Positions 7,814 through 15,440 of a stretch of DNA of 32,778 bases are shown here, piece by piece (positions within the stretch are counted from its first letter, which is position 1; each line of letters starts with the position of its first letter). This DNA comes from a virus. The stretch covers positions 1 through 32,778 of the IMG/VR virus record IMGVR_UViG_3300021356_000087. One strand, 5' to 3'. The notes beneath the pieces were generated by a model. That model saw only the letters and a list, made by a program, of their open reading frames with translations. It ran no database searches and was not told the DNA's origin. Both the position numbers and the translations under genes were made by a program.

Positions 7814-9286
7814 ATGGATTTTAATAGTAACACATATGCAGTTGTTGAACCATCAATAACTCCTACTGAAATTAGGCTTCAATCCATGGGCGAAGAAAAT
7901 GGAGGATTTAAGCAAAGTAAAACAGTAGGTATAAATGAACCATATGTTAGCGTCAACAATTATTCATTTAGTCCAGATGCCATTAGAAACTTTAACTTAA
8001 ATTGTTCAGGAACTATTCCATTTTTAAACATAACAGTAGACGATACTAGAGGTAATTTTTCGGTAGATTCTTTTCCAAGAGATGGAGATGTATTAACATT
8101 TATGTTAGGTTCTAAAAATGAATCTACATTTAAGTCTATACACATGGACTTCGATATATTAAAGGTAGCAAATTCTCCTACAGACGAAGACGGAACTGTT
8201 AGGTATAGCTTTTCATGTAAAGCAAAAATACCATTTTTAGATAGTGAAGAATGTAGACATTATGAAGCAGATACTTCTTTATCACATATGGAACAAGAAG
8301 CTAAACATTTGGGTTTAGGGCTAGTAACTAACATTGATGCTACTACTGACACTCAAGTTAGAATACAACCATACATTTCGCATTCAAAATTTATAGATAA
8401 CATAGTAGAGTCTTCTTACGTATCTGATGACGCTTTTCAAAAGTGGTTTATAGACCAATATTATTACCTGAATTTCATAGACATTAATCGAATATTTAAT
8501 TCTAAAAATATTATGTCGATTGAAGAGGCTCAAGAAAGTTTGATGTCATTTACCGATCCAATAGCTGTTGAAGCCGGATCTAATGACGCCGCTGATAATA
8601 TGAAAACTAAATTGGTTTTGACTAATCACTTTAGATTTAAGGGCATGAACAACTATATAAATAAATTTGCTCTTGAAAATAATTCGGCGGCTGTTGTGGC
8701 TAATCATGGTCATTTTAGAGATGTCCAATTCTATGACGCAACTATAGAAGAATTAAATGAATTTACAATAGATCCCTTAACTTCTGAAAATATGTTAGAT
8801 TCAGAAGAACCTTTAAGAGGCCGCAGAGATGAGGACAGATACTTAGGTCAAATTAAACATAAGTATGTGGGTAAACAAGATGCTGGAGAAGATGGTATGG
8901 GCAACGTACATCAAAACTATTCTTTTTCTAAAATGCATAATTTTAGAAATAATGAAGAGGTATCTAAGATGAGGCTTAAGCTTACTATGGCATCATTTAA
9001 TCCCTCAATTTATAAGTATCAAAAGATTTCAGTTATAATATATGCATATTCTCAAGAAAAGAAAAAGGCAGAAGATATTAAAACTCAAGAGGCTGAAAAA
9101 ATGGGCTTCGACGAAAGAGCATTTAAAGATAAAGGAGAAAACGAACAATCTCGAGTAGATTCATTTTTAAGCGGTAACTATATAATAGAGAATATAGACT
9201 ATTCATACTCTAAATCAAAAGGTATTGTTCAACATGTAACTCTAATAAGAAGAGAGTGGCCTACTAGGTATGCGGCGCTTCTATAA
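7814..9286 (+). CDS. Baseplate hub protein, gp27/late-control-D-like
   Basis: The 490-aa protein follows the LysM gene directly. Residues 163-224 carry the hub-type signature: AKHLGLGLVTNID, then DTQVRIQPYISHSKFIDNI, then SYVSDDAFQKWFIDQYYYLN. In gp27 and gpD-like hubs this region is an alpha/beta domain of the trimeric ring that holds the central spike. The N-terminal 150 residues are beta-rich with a repeated FxILKV/FSCKA strand pattern that fits the tube-like barrel. A spike gene of gp5 type is two genes downstream, as expected for its partner. The C terminus (NYIIENIDYSYSKSKG) is also beta-like. The assignment is moderate, from motif and synteny. Confidence 0.68.
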   Translation: MDFNSNTYAVVEPSITPTEIRLQSMGEENGGFKQSKTVGINEPYVSVNNYSFSPDAIRNFNLNCSGTIPFLNITVDDTRGNFSVDSFPRDGDVLTFMLGSKNESTFKSIHMDFDILKVANSPTDEDGTVRYSFSCKAKIPFLDSEECRHYEADTSLSHMEQEAKHLGLGLVTNIDATTDTQVRIQPYISHSKFIDNIVESSYVSDDAFQKWFIDQYYYLNFIDINRIFNSKNIMSIEEAQESLMSFTDPIAVEAGSNDAADNMKTKLVLTNHFRFKGMNNYINKFALENNSAAVVANHGHFRDVQFYDATIEELNEFTIDPLTSENMLDSEEPLRGRRDEDRYLGQIKHKYVGKQDAGEDGMGNVHQNYSFSKMHNFRNNEEVSKMRLKLTMASFNPSIYKYQKISVIIYAYSQEKKKAEDIKTQEAEKMGFDERAFKDKGENEQSRVDSFLSGNYIIENIDYSYSKSKGIVQHVTLIRREWPTRYAALL

Positions 9287-9302
9287 AGATAATATATAGT
9301 AT
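9284..9302 (+). promoter_or_regulatory. AT-rich leader TATAAAGATAATATATAG before tube-like gene
   Basis: The 16-base gap plus the preceding stop reads TAAAGATAATATATAGTAT up to the ATG at 9303. It has no Shine-Dalgarno sequence. The stretch TATAAAGA, which starts inside the preceding gene, resembles the T4 late promoter box TATAAATA, and GATAATATATA is a relaxed version of the GATATATA motif found in other gaps. Promoter function is inference. Confidence 0.3.
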
Positions 9303-10526
9303 ATGTCAGATTTTGTATCCATAGATCAATTTAGAAAGGGTAGGTTGCATAATAGAATGCATCAAGATCCTACATATCTTAGCTTTTTTCTAACATTTGA
9401 TTGGTACAGTGAAGAATCTCCTTTATTTTCTGGAGAAGCAGAAAGCTATTTAAGAAATGTAGTAGGAGATGATGTTAGAGCTGATAAGCTTAAGCGTTTT
9501 ATAAAGATACTAAAAAAGCTAAATACTGAAATGCCTTGGTTTTGGCAATCTATTTCTGGATTAGAAACTACTAAGCAATATAATAAAATGGAAGACCCAT
9601 TTAGGGGTGGAACTGATAGTAAAATAACTATAACCTGTTTAGAATCAGTTGAGTTACCAGTAACTGGCCTTATAGATTTATATAAGCAAGCCGCTTATGA
9701 TTTTTCAAGATGGGTTGAGGTTATACCTAACAATCTAAGAAGATTCAATATGTATGTTTACGTAAGTGAAGTTAGGATTTTTAGAACTAATAAAGCCAGT
9801 CAGTTTGTTGCTAATACAATCGATAACACTGGTTTATTAGGTACTAAAGATGATGGTCAAGCCAGAACTTCTAGTTCTATAGTTAATTCTTCATATAACG
9901 GAGATGTTAGATCCGTTAGACCTCACTTTGAGATAGGACTAAGTCATTGTACATTTGATATTGAATCTACGAGCGCAGTTTTTCAAGACTTGAGCAAAAG
10001 CCCGGATCAACCGATTGCACCTTCGATAAGCATTATGTACGAAAGTGTTCATGACCATAAAAGCTATTATGCCAATAGTATTCCAGATGGTAATGAAGAT
10101 CCAACCAATGGTCAACTTCTTGCACAAGGTGTTAAAGATGCTATAGTTGGTTCTGTTGCAAATAAAGTAGAAGGAGCTTTACAAAATACTCTAGATAACG
10201 TTAAAGGCAGATTACTACTGGGTAATGTATATGGTTTAAATGCAGCTTCTACAATTCAAGATGCTATTAGAACTGGTAGCATAAATGGAATAGCAAATAT
10301 TGCTGGTCAAATAGGTGCAGAATCTAGACCTCCTACTTCTCCAGATCTTCCACCTAATGTATATCCGGATCCTACGCAATTAAAGTATGGTCCAGCAGGC
10401 AGTATAAGTCCTAGTAATATATATGAAAACGGACCTGCTACATCAGACAGAGAAACTAGAAAAAAGGATCCTTCGGTTTCTAGAATTCCAAAAGATTTAG
10501 GCAACGCAATTGAAAGAAGAGTATGA
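9303..10526 (+). CDS. Baseplate/tail-tube associated protein, 407 aa
   Basis: The N terminus (about residues 1-170) has a pattern I associate with tail-tube or baseplate-cap proteins of large Bacteroidota phages. It includes SFFLTFDWY, SPLFSGEAESYLRN, PWFWQSISGLE and NNLRRFNMYVYVSEVRIF. A beta-rich domain with FEIGLSHCTFDIES follows, and then a Gly/Asn/Pro-rich C-terminal arm (about 325-390). A T4 gp48/gp54-like function is possible from its place between hub and spike, but no diagnostic motif proves it. Its stop overlaps the spike start by ATGA. Confidence 0.6.
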   Translation: MSDFVSIDQFRKGRLHNRMHQDPTYLSFFLTFDWYSEESPLFSGEAESYLRNVVGDDVRADKLKRFIKILKKLNTEMPWFWQSISGLETTKQYNKMEDPFRGGTDSKITITCLESVELPVTGLIDLYKQAAYDFSRWVEVIPNNLRRFNMYVYVSEVRIFRTNKASQFVANTIDNTGLLGTKDDGQARTSSSIVNSSYNGDVRSVRPHFEIGLSHCTFDIESTSAVFQDLSKSPDQPIAPSISIMYESVHDHKSYYANSIPDGNEDPTNGQLLAQGVKDAIVGSVANKVEGALQNTLDNVKGRLLLGNVYGLNAASTIQDAIRTGSINGIANIAGQIGAESRPPTSPDLPPNVYPDPTQLKYGPAGSISPSNIYENGPATSDRETRKKDPSVSRIPKDLGNAIERRV

Positions 10527-11218
10527 AACAAGCTGAGCTTATAAATGACAATATTAGAGATACACATTGGCTAGGTGAAGTTGTGGACAACCAAGATCCA
10601 CTGTATAATGGTCGGTGTAAAGTCAAGGTGTTCGGTAAATTCGATGCTATCCCAACTGAAGCCATTCCTTGGGCTTCTCCTATAAACAGGAACTTACCAG
10701 GTTCTCATGCTGTACCAAGAATTGGCGATATTGTTGGCGTTAGGTTCGACAATGGTGACATTTATCACCCAGAATACTTATTTCAGGTTAATCAAAATAC
10801 TGATCTAAAAACAGACGTACTTGAAAATAGCGAAAGACCATATGACGTTGTATCTTTGGTCTATGATGCTGAGAGAAACGTAAGAATATACTGGTCGCCT
10901 GAAGACGGTTTAGTCATGACAAGCGGAGAGTCTCAAACCTCTCAGCCTATGATTAGATTCTCTCCAGAAGGTGAGATATTCATCAACTCTGATAAGATAT
11001 ACGTTGCTACAGCAGGAGATGATAGAGACGAGCCTGCAGTTAAAGGTCAAACTCTTGCAGATCTATTATCTGAGATTATAACTCAATTTAATGGTCACAC
11101 TCACCCAACCGGTGTAGGTCCTTCTGGTCCTCCATTGCCTCCTCAGCTTCCCACGATGATTAACTTGCAAACACAGATAAATAGTAATGCAGGTCCTGGC
11201 TTTATCCAGCAAAAATGA
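10523..11218 (+). CDS. Central tail spike, gp5-like OB-fold protein without lysozyme domain
   Basis: The 231-aa protein has an OB-fold domain of gp5/VgrG type at residues about 14-92 (WLGEVVDNQDPLYNGRCKVK, then IPWASPI, VPRIGDIVGVRFDNGD). A short beta-prism-like stalk follows (about 105-165). The C-terminal region has GHTHPTGVGPSGPP at 191-204. In membrane-piercing spikes an HxH pair near the tip binds iron in the trimer; H192 and H194 could do this (inference). T4 gp5 has a lysozyme domain after the OB fold; here there is no room for it. The spike would therefore pierce without cell-wall hydrolysis by this chain. It overlaps the upstream gene by ATGA, in the position expected next to the hub. 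Confidence 0.85.
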   Translation: MKQAELINDNIRDTHWLGEVVDNQDPLYNGRCKVKVFGKFDAIPTEAIPWASPINRNLPGSHAVPRIGDIVGVRFDNGDIYHPEYLFQVNQNTDLKTDVLENSERPYDVVSLVYDAERNVRIYWSPEDGLVMTSGESQTSQPMIRFSPEGEIFINSDKIYVATAGDDRDEPAVKGQTLADLLSEIITQFNGHTHPTGVGPSGPPLPPQLPTMINLQTQINSNAGPGFIQQK

Positions 11219-11224
11219 TAGGCA

Positions 11225-12016
11225 ATGACGTTTGACAATCTTATCAATACATATGGCAACTCATATGCTGTTACTAGTTCTTATAACTCAATTGCTAGTA
11301 AGGTAATATCTGCGTGTGAAGATTTATTGAGCAGCGATTTAAAGGCTGGAGGTAAAACATTTACGTTTGCGGGTTCGCATGACTTTAATGAATCCGTTTC
11401 TAATTTATCGTCTGCGTTTAGTACCAACGATGTCGTTGGTGTAGCTGCTACTTTGTCTTACATATTCACAGCTAGACAGGCTACTGTTGAGCAATTAACT
11501 TATACGACCAAAGAAAGCGAGTTTCAAGATATAATCGTTTTATCAGCTTTGGGTGGATATGATGGCAATAAAAAGTTATACGATGAATTAACAGCCTTCA
11601 ATTCCATAAATAGACCCGTTACCACAAACGGCTCTAAAATTGTTTTAGATTTCACACGTATTAGAAATAGGTGTGAAGATTATGTTGAGGCCTTTAAGAT
11701 AAATGTACAAGGTAAAAAGATAGAAGGCGAAGAGTATGAAGAAGATATTCTAATGCATGGCAACCAAGTTATGGCAACTGAAACTTCTCCAGAAGGAATA
11801 ACTTATAAAGTTGAAAAGTCTGGAGATTTACCAAGTGATGCCTCTGCTAGAGAAGAAATAATGGCCGAAAGAATACAAGACTTAGATGCCATGGTTGATT
11901 CAGGAGAGGTAGTAAGATATAGCATACAAGAATATTCCAACAGAACCGTCATAAAAACGTATTTCAAGATACTTAGTGATTACGAAAAAGATTTTAACGT
12001 TCAATCTATATTGTAA
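11225..12016 (+). CDS. Hypothetical tail-block protein, 263 aa
   Basis: It lies 6 bases after the spike gene and shares its last base with the next start. The first 100 residues are Ser/Ala/Asn-rich and probably helical. The C-terminal half is acidic (EGEEYEEDIL, then AREEIMAERIQDLDAMVDSGEV) and ends in a beta-like segment. I recognise no family. Position between the spike and the next gene suggests a tail or baseplate accessory protein. Confidence 0.65.
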   Translation: MTFDNLINTYGNSYAVTSSYNSIASKVISACEDLLSSDLKAGGKTFTFAGSHDFNESVSNLSSAFSTNDVVGVAATLSYIFTARQATVEQLTYTTKESEFQDIIVLSALGGYDGNKKLYDELTAFNSINRPVTTNGSKIVLDFTRIRNRCEDYVEAFKINVQGKKIEGEEYEEDILMHGNQVMATETSPEGITYKVEKSGDLPSDASAREEIMAERIQDLDAMVDSGEVVRYSIQEYSNRTVIKTYFKILSDYEKDFNVQSIL

Positions 12017-12741
12017 TGGCATTTAGCACCTTTAAAACAAATATGACTCTGTTCTTTCAACAGAAAAATGGCACAGCAAGCGGAGTTATTCCACCTGAAG
12101 ATATGCCTGTTTCTGATATGATCGAAATTCCAGATCCTCAAGATCCAGAAAAAACAATAGAAGTTTTAGATACCGATAAGGAGTTAAGGAAACTAGCAAG
12201 AGCAATAGCGGATGAATATCACCTTGCAGTTGGTACAGCATATCAACAAAAGGGAGGCACTTCTAGACCTATAAACCCTGCGATATACAATGGCCCTATG
12301 AAGGCAGCTAAAGAGGGTATTTTTCTTGCTATTCTTGCCGTTCTAAAGGTTATGCATTCCGATAAAGGACCAAAACCATCTACTGTTTTGATGTTACCTA
12401 TAGGAGCGGCTGTAATAGCTTATTGGTCTACTGCTCTAGTTCCTGGCTCATTCTTACCAGTGCCTATGCCAGTTACTCCACCATATACTGCACCAAGTCC
12501 CGGTTCTATAGTGTTATTTCCAGGGAATCCAAGGCCAATAGCTAAGGGGTTTAAGGATGCTTTTTCAAAATATGATAATGAAAGAGATTTTAACACAGCA
12601 CTTTCTAAAATGCTAGACGATATCATAAAAGGATTTGAAGACCATCTTGCTAGCGTAAGCGGTATCTATGTTGGTTTAGTTCCTGCCGGCCCTGCTATTA
12701 TTCCTACGGTGACACCGTGGAAAGGAGTCAAAGTTCAATGA
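12016..12741 (+). CDS. Hypothetical tail-block protein with hydrophobic Pro/Gly-rich centre, 241 aa
   Basis: The start overlaps the previous TAA. After a charged N terminus, residues about 123-149 are strongly hydrophobic (VLMLPIGAAVIAYW). A Pro/Gly/Ser-rich stretch follows (about 141-173, with repeated VP, PP and PSPG). The C-terminal 60 residues contain a helix and another Pro/Val-rich end (IYVGLVPAGPAIIPTVTPW). It could be an assembly or membrane-interacting protein, since the hydrophobic segment could span a membrane. There is no signal peptide. The family is unknown. Confidence 0.65.
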   Translation: MAFSTFKTNMTLFFQQKNGTASGVIPPEDMPVSDMIEIPDPQDPEKTIEVLDTDKELRKLARAIADEYHLAVGTAYQQKGGTSRPINPAIYNGPMKAAKEGIFLAILAVLKVMHSDKGPKPSTVLMLPIGAAVIAYWSTALVPGSFLPVPMPVTPPYTAPSPGSIVLFPGNPRPIAKGFKDAFSKYDNERDFNTALSKMLDDIIKGFEDHLASVSGIYVGLVPAGPAIIPTVTPWKGVKVQ

Positions 12742-12776
12742 TATATAATATGTTACACCTTTAATATAAAAAATAA
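12740..12776 (+). promoter_or_regulatory. AT-rich leader with GATATATAATA before S1-like gene
   Basis: The gap opens with GATATATAATA (12740-12750) and ends in TAATATAAAAAATAA before the ATG at 12777. No purine-rich Shine-Dalgarno is present. Such A-rich leaders are typical of Bacteroidota start sites. The motif may be a phage promoter; this is inference from its recurrence. Confidence 0.4.
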
Positions 12777-14072
12777 ATGTCACAAAAAAAATCAAGGCCT
12801 AGAATCAATAAGAAGGCCATCGAGGAGGTTGAAGTAACCCAACCAGAGTCAACGACTCAAGAACAAACTGAAGTAAAGATCGAAAACGAGAGAGATCGCT
12901 GGACACTTGATAACGGCGAGTTTGACTGGGACGGTTATGCTGCAGATTGCCCAAAAACCCTTAGAACTCCAAATCCACATGTTAAAACTCAAAGTAACGA
13001 TAAGGTGTTTTCTAGAGAGTCATATGCTCAAGAGTTCTATGATATTCTAATCAACAAGGATAAAGAAAAAGATTTTGTTCCTAAGTTGAAAGTCGGAACT
13101 ATCTATGATGGTAAAGTTTATGGTATCAACGAGACTCATGCTACAGTCGATGTAAACTATCGTCAACTTGTCTTCGTTAAGCTTTCTAAGGAGGATCCTC
13201 AATACAGAGACGTCAGACCAGGAGAAGAGGTTTCGGTTCTTATAACCGAAGGTTCCAACGACGACGAAAGAGGCAATATTATAGGAACCATATCGGGCGG
13301 CATGCGCCAACGTATCTTTATGGACCTAAGAGAAGGCATCGACTCTGCCGACACAGCTTGGACTGGTGTTGTTAAGGAAATGATTTCTGCTGGAGGATAT
13401 GTTGTTAACGTACAAGGTGTAGACTGCTTTATGCCGGGTTCTCTTGCTGGTATCAATAAGCTTCATGACTTTGAAGCCATTGTTGGTCAAGAGCTTTACG
13501 TTGTACCTGTTTCATTCTCACAAGATAGAGGCACAATCGTTGTCTCACACAGAAAGTATTTACAAGCTATGATTCCTGTCGAGATTTCAAAGCTTCGTGA
13601 GAACATTACCGATAGAATTACAGGTACTGTCACTGGTACTGCAAAGTACGGAGTCTTTTGTGAGTTTAACACTTGCTTGACGGGTATGATTCACGTCAAT
13701 GACTTAGATGAAGAAACCTTTAAGAGACATAAGTCACAGAGCATTAAGCCGGGTGAAGAGATTGAATTCTTGGTTAAAGAGATTGTATCCAATACTAAGA
13801 TTACTTTAACTCAAAAGACACTTGAAGAAACTAATCCATGGATCAATATACTTGAAAGATACAAAGTTCCTAGCGTAGTTGACGCTAAAGTTAAAGCTGT
13901 TAAGGACTACGGCATCTTTGTAACTCTTGAAGAAGGCGTTGTTGGTTTACTTCATATCAGTGAAGTCGGAGAAGACCTAATTAAGGTATTCAAAAACGGA
14001 GATAACATTACCGTTCAAGTAACTAGAATCGATCCAGAAACTAGAAAGGTATTCTTGAAGTTACCATCATAA
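12777..14072 (+). CDS. S1-repeat RNA-binding protein (ribosomal protein S1-like), four S1 domains
   Basis: The 431-aa protein has four S1 (OB-fold RNA-binding) domains at about residues 103-175, 194-262, 280-348 and 364-430. The last two are the clearest (GTVTGTAKYGVF with GMIHVNDL; KVKAVKDYGIFVTLEEGVVGLLH). Bacterial S1 usually has six, so this is a shortened version. The N-terminal 100 residues are charged and contain NGEFDWDGYAADC (47-59). From memory, Bacteroidota S1 proteins carry a similar DEFDWD-type motif near the start. S1 binds mRNA and helps the 30S subunit initiate where Shine-Dalgarno signals are absent. This copy could assist translation of phage mRNA or bind its own RNA. It lies inside the baseplate block, which is an odd place. 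Domain assignment is firm; role is inferred. Confidence 0.9.
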   Translation: MSQKKSRPRINKKAIEEVEVTQPESTTQEQTEVKIENERDRWTLDNGEFDWDGYAADCPKTLRTPNPHVKTQSNDKVFSRESYAQEFYDILINKDKEKDFVPKLKVGTIYDGKVYGINETHATVDVNYRQLVFVKLSKEDPQYRDVRPGEEVSVLITEGSNDDERGNIIGTISGGMRQRIFMDLREGIDSADTAWTGVVKEMISAGGYVVNVQGVDCFMPGSLAGINKLHDFEAIVGQELYVVPVSFSQDRGTIVVSHRKYLQAMIPVEISKLRENITDRITGTVTGTAKYGVFCEFNTCLTGMIHVNDLDEETFKRHKSQSIKPGEEIEFLVKEIVSNTKITLTQKTLEETNPWINILERYKVPSVVDAKVKAVKDYGIFVTLEEGVVGLLHISEVGEDLIKVFKNGDNITVQVTRIDPETRKVFLKLPS

Positions 14073-14086
14073 TATGATGCCATAGT

Positions 14087-14124
14087 TAGACTGATATATA
14101 CCATAACAAAGATATATCGGTCTA
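14087..14124 (+). promoter_or_regulatory. Long inverted repeat just before amidoligase-like gene
   Basis: TAGACTGATATAT (14087-14099) pairs with ATATATCGGTCTA (14112-14124), 13 bp with one wobble and a 12-nt loop. It ends one base before the ATG at 14126. It contains GATATATA at 14093 and GATATAT at 14111. There is no T-run, so a simple terminator is less likely. An operator, a processing site, or a translational block on the next gene are options. Confidence 0.6.
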
Positions 14125-14125
14125 G

Positions 14126-15439
14126 ATGAACAAACTTCATAAAAATTCTAATAGAGCAGAGATACTCAACGCATCATTGTGCGGAGTAGAGTTCGAGTTT
14201 TATTCCAAATTGGGCCTAAAAGAGACTACCAAGCAATTGGAGGATCTTTTAGGCCGCTCTATTAGTATAGAAGATAAAGCTCACTCTGATTTTGAACCGA
14301 CCGATAAGGAGTTCAAAATCGAGCCTGACATGTCGGGCGGTAAGGGACTAATGGAGCTGGTTACTGGCGCTATGCCTTATAGAAATGCCAGAATTATGAT
14401 GATTAAGGTGCTGGGCTGGATCAGAGAAAATGGTTACACAACTGAAAGATCTGGTATTCACCTTAACTTATCGTTTGATAAAGACTACTTAGAAGATAAG
14501 AATATGGTATCTAAGATGAACACTCTTAAGTTTATCTTAGACTTTAATGAGAAGCAGGTCTATAACCTATTTCCAGACAGAGAAAACTCGGTTTACGCCA
14601 AAAGCATCAAGTGGGTTATGCCAAAGGTCGATGCATTCCACTATGATTCGGTCAATACTTCTATTCATAACTACGATTTCCCGAATACCAAGTATTATGG
14701 AATCAACTTTGAGAAGAAGCTTAAGAATTATCTAGAGTTTAGATATCTGGGTGGAAAAAACTATGAGCAAAGGCAAGATGATATCTTTTATCTTTGGGAG
14801 TCCTTTGTTATGACTATTTGGAAGTCATGCAATAATGTTAATTTTACAGAAGAGAACAAGTTAGAGCTTCGTAGAATTTTACATAAGAACGAGCCGGTTG
14901 CCCTTTCTTTAAGAGACTTTAGAAACGTAAATAAGAATTGGCCTAAGATAGAAATTCTAGTTGACCTTAACGACCATGGCGAGACCATTGATATGTACTG
15001 GGATCGTATGAAGCATAGGGTTATGGATCTAATAACTAAAGGTGGCATGACAGAAGGAATAGTTAACTATGACAGTGATATCTCTCATGTTCAGGTTAAG
15101 GATGGTAAGTTTCCAACTTGTTTCCAACTTGAAGGCTATGACTTTGTCGACTGCGAGATTCGTGGTAACGTAGAGAAAAGTGACTTATTTGGTTGCAAGG
15201 TTGAAGGATCTATGTTAACTAGATGCAATTTATATCAATCCACAGAAGTTAAAGAATCTAAAGTGGAATCTTGTTTTGTTCATGGTAGCTGTACTATCGT
15301 CAATAGTTTTGTCTTTGGCAGAGATGGCATATTTAAGGGTAAAATGAAAGGCGGCATATTTAGAGAAGGAATGATAACTAAAGATTCTAGGTTTGAAGAT
15401 GACGTAGAAGTCGTAGTTACTAAAAAAATAAAATCATAA
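14126..15439 (+). CDS. Putative amidoligase (glutamine-synthetase-like) fused to C-terminal beta-solenoid-like domain
   Basis: The 437-aa protein shows a motif order typical of amidoligase/COOH-NH2 ligases with a glutamine-synthetase-like fold. These are GVEFEF (20-25, two Glu), KIEPDMS (64-70), ELVTG (77-81), GIHLNLSF (110-117) and LEFRYLGG (203-210). They match the order ExE, E, E, H, ExR of the metal- and substrate-binding residues of glutamine synthetase. Such enzymes use ATP to join a carboxyl to an amine, typically on peptides. Residues about 230-325 are helical. Residues about 332-430 form a Cys-, Gly- and Val-rich run of short repeated strands that looks like a beta-solenoid, perhaps a binding or trimerisation module. 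It lies between the S1 gene and the neck-like gene. The enzymatic call is from motifs, and the substrate is unknown. Confidence 0.72.
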   Translation: MNKLHKNSNRAEILNASLCGVEFEFYSKLGLKETTKQLEDLLGRSISIEDKAHSDFEPTDKEFKIEPDMSGGKGLMELVTGAMPYRNARIMMIKVLGWIRENGYTTERSGIHLNLSFDKDYLEDKNMVSKMNTLKFILDFNEKQVYNLFPDRENSVYAKSIKWVMPKVDAFHYDSVNTSIHNYDFPNTKYYGINFEKKLKNYLEFRYLGGKNYEQRQDDIFYLWESFVMTIWKSCNNVNFTEENKLELRRILHKNEPVALSLRDFRNVNKNWPKIEILVDLNDHGETIDMYWDRMKHRVMDLITKGGMTEGIVNYDSDISHVQVKDGKFPTCFQLEGYDFVDCEIRGNVEKSDLFGCKVEGSMLTRCNLYQSTEVKESKVESCFVHGSCTIVNSFVFGRDGIFKGKMKGGIFREGMITKDSRFEDDVEVVVTKKIKS

Positions 15440-15440
15440 G

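Noticed and set aside
14087-14124. Rho-independent terminator before the amidoligase-like gene
   Set aside because: The stem is strong but lacks a T-run and is followed at once by the start codon.
14547-14735. Small + strand frame inside the amidoligase-like gene
   Set aside because: It is fully embedded in another frame of a well-supported gene and has Ser/Arg/Ile-rich shadow composition.
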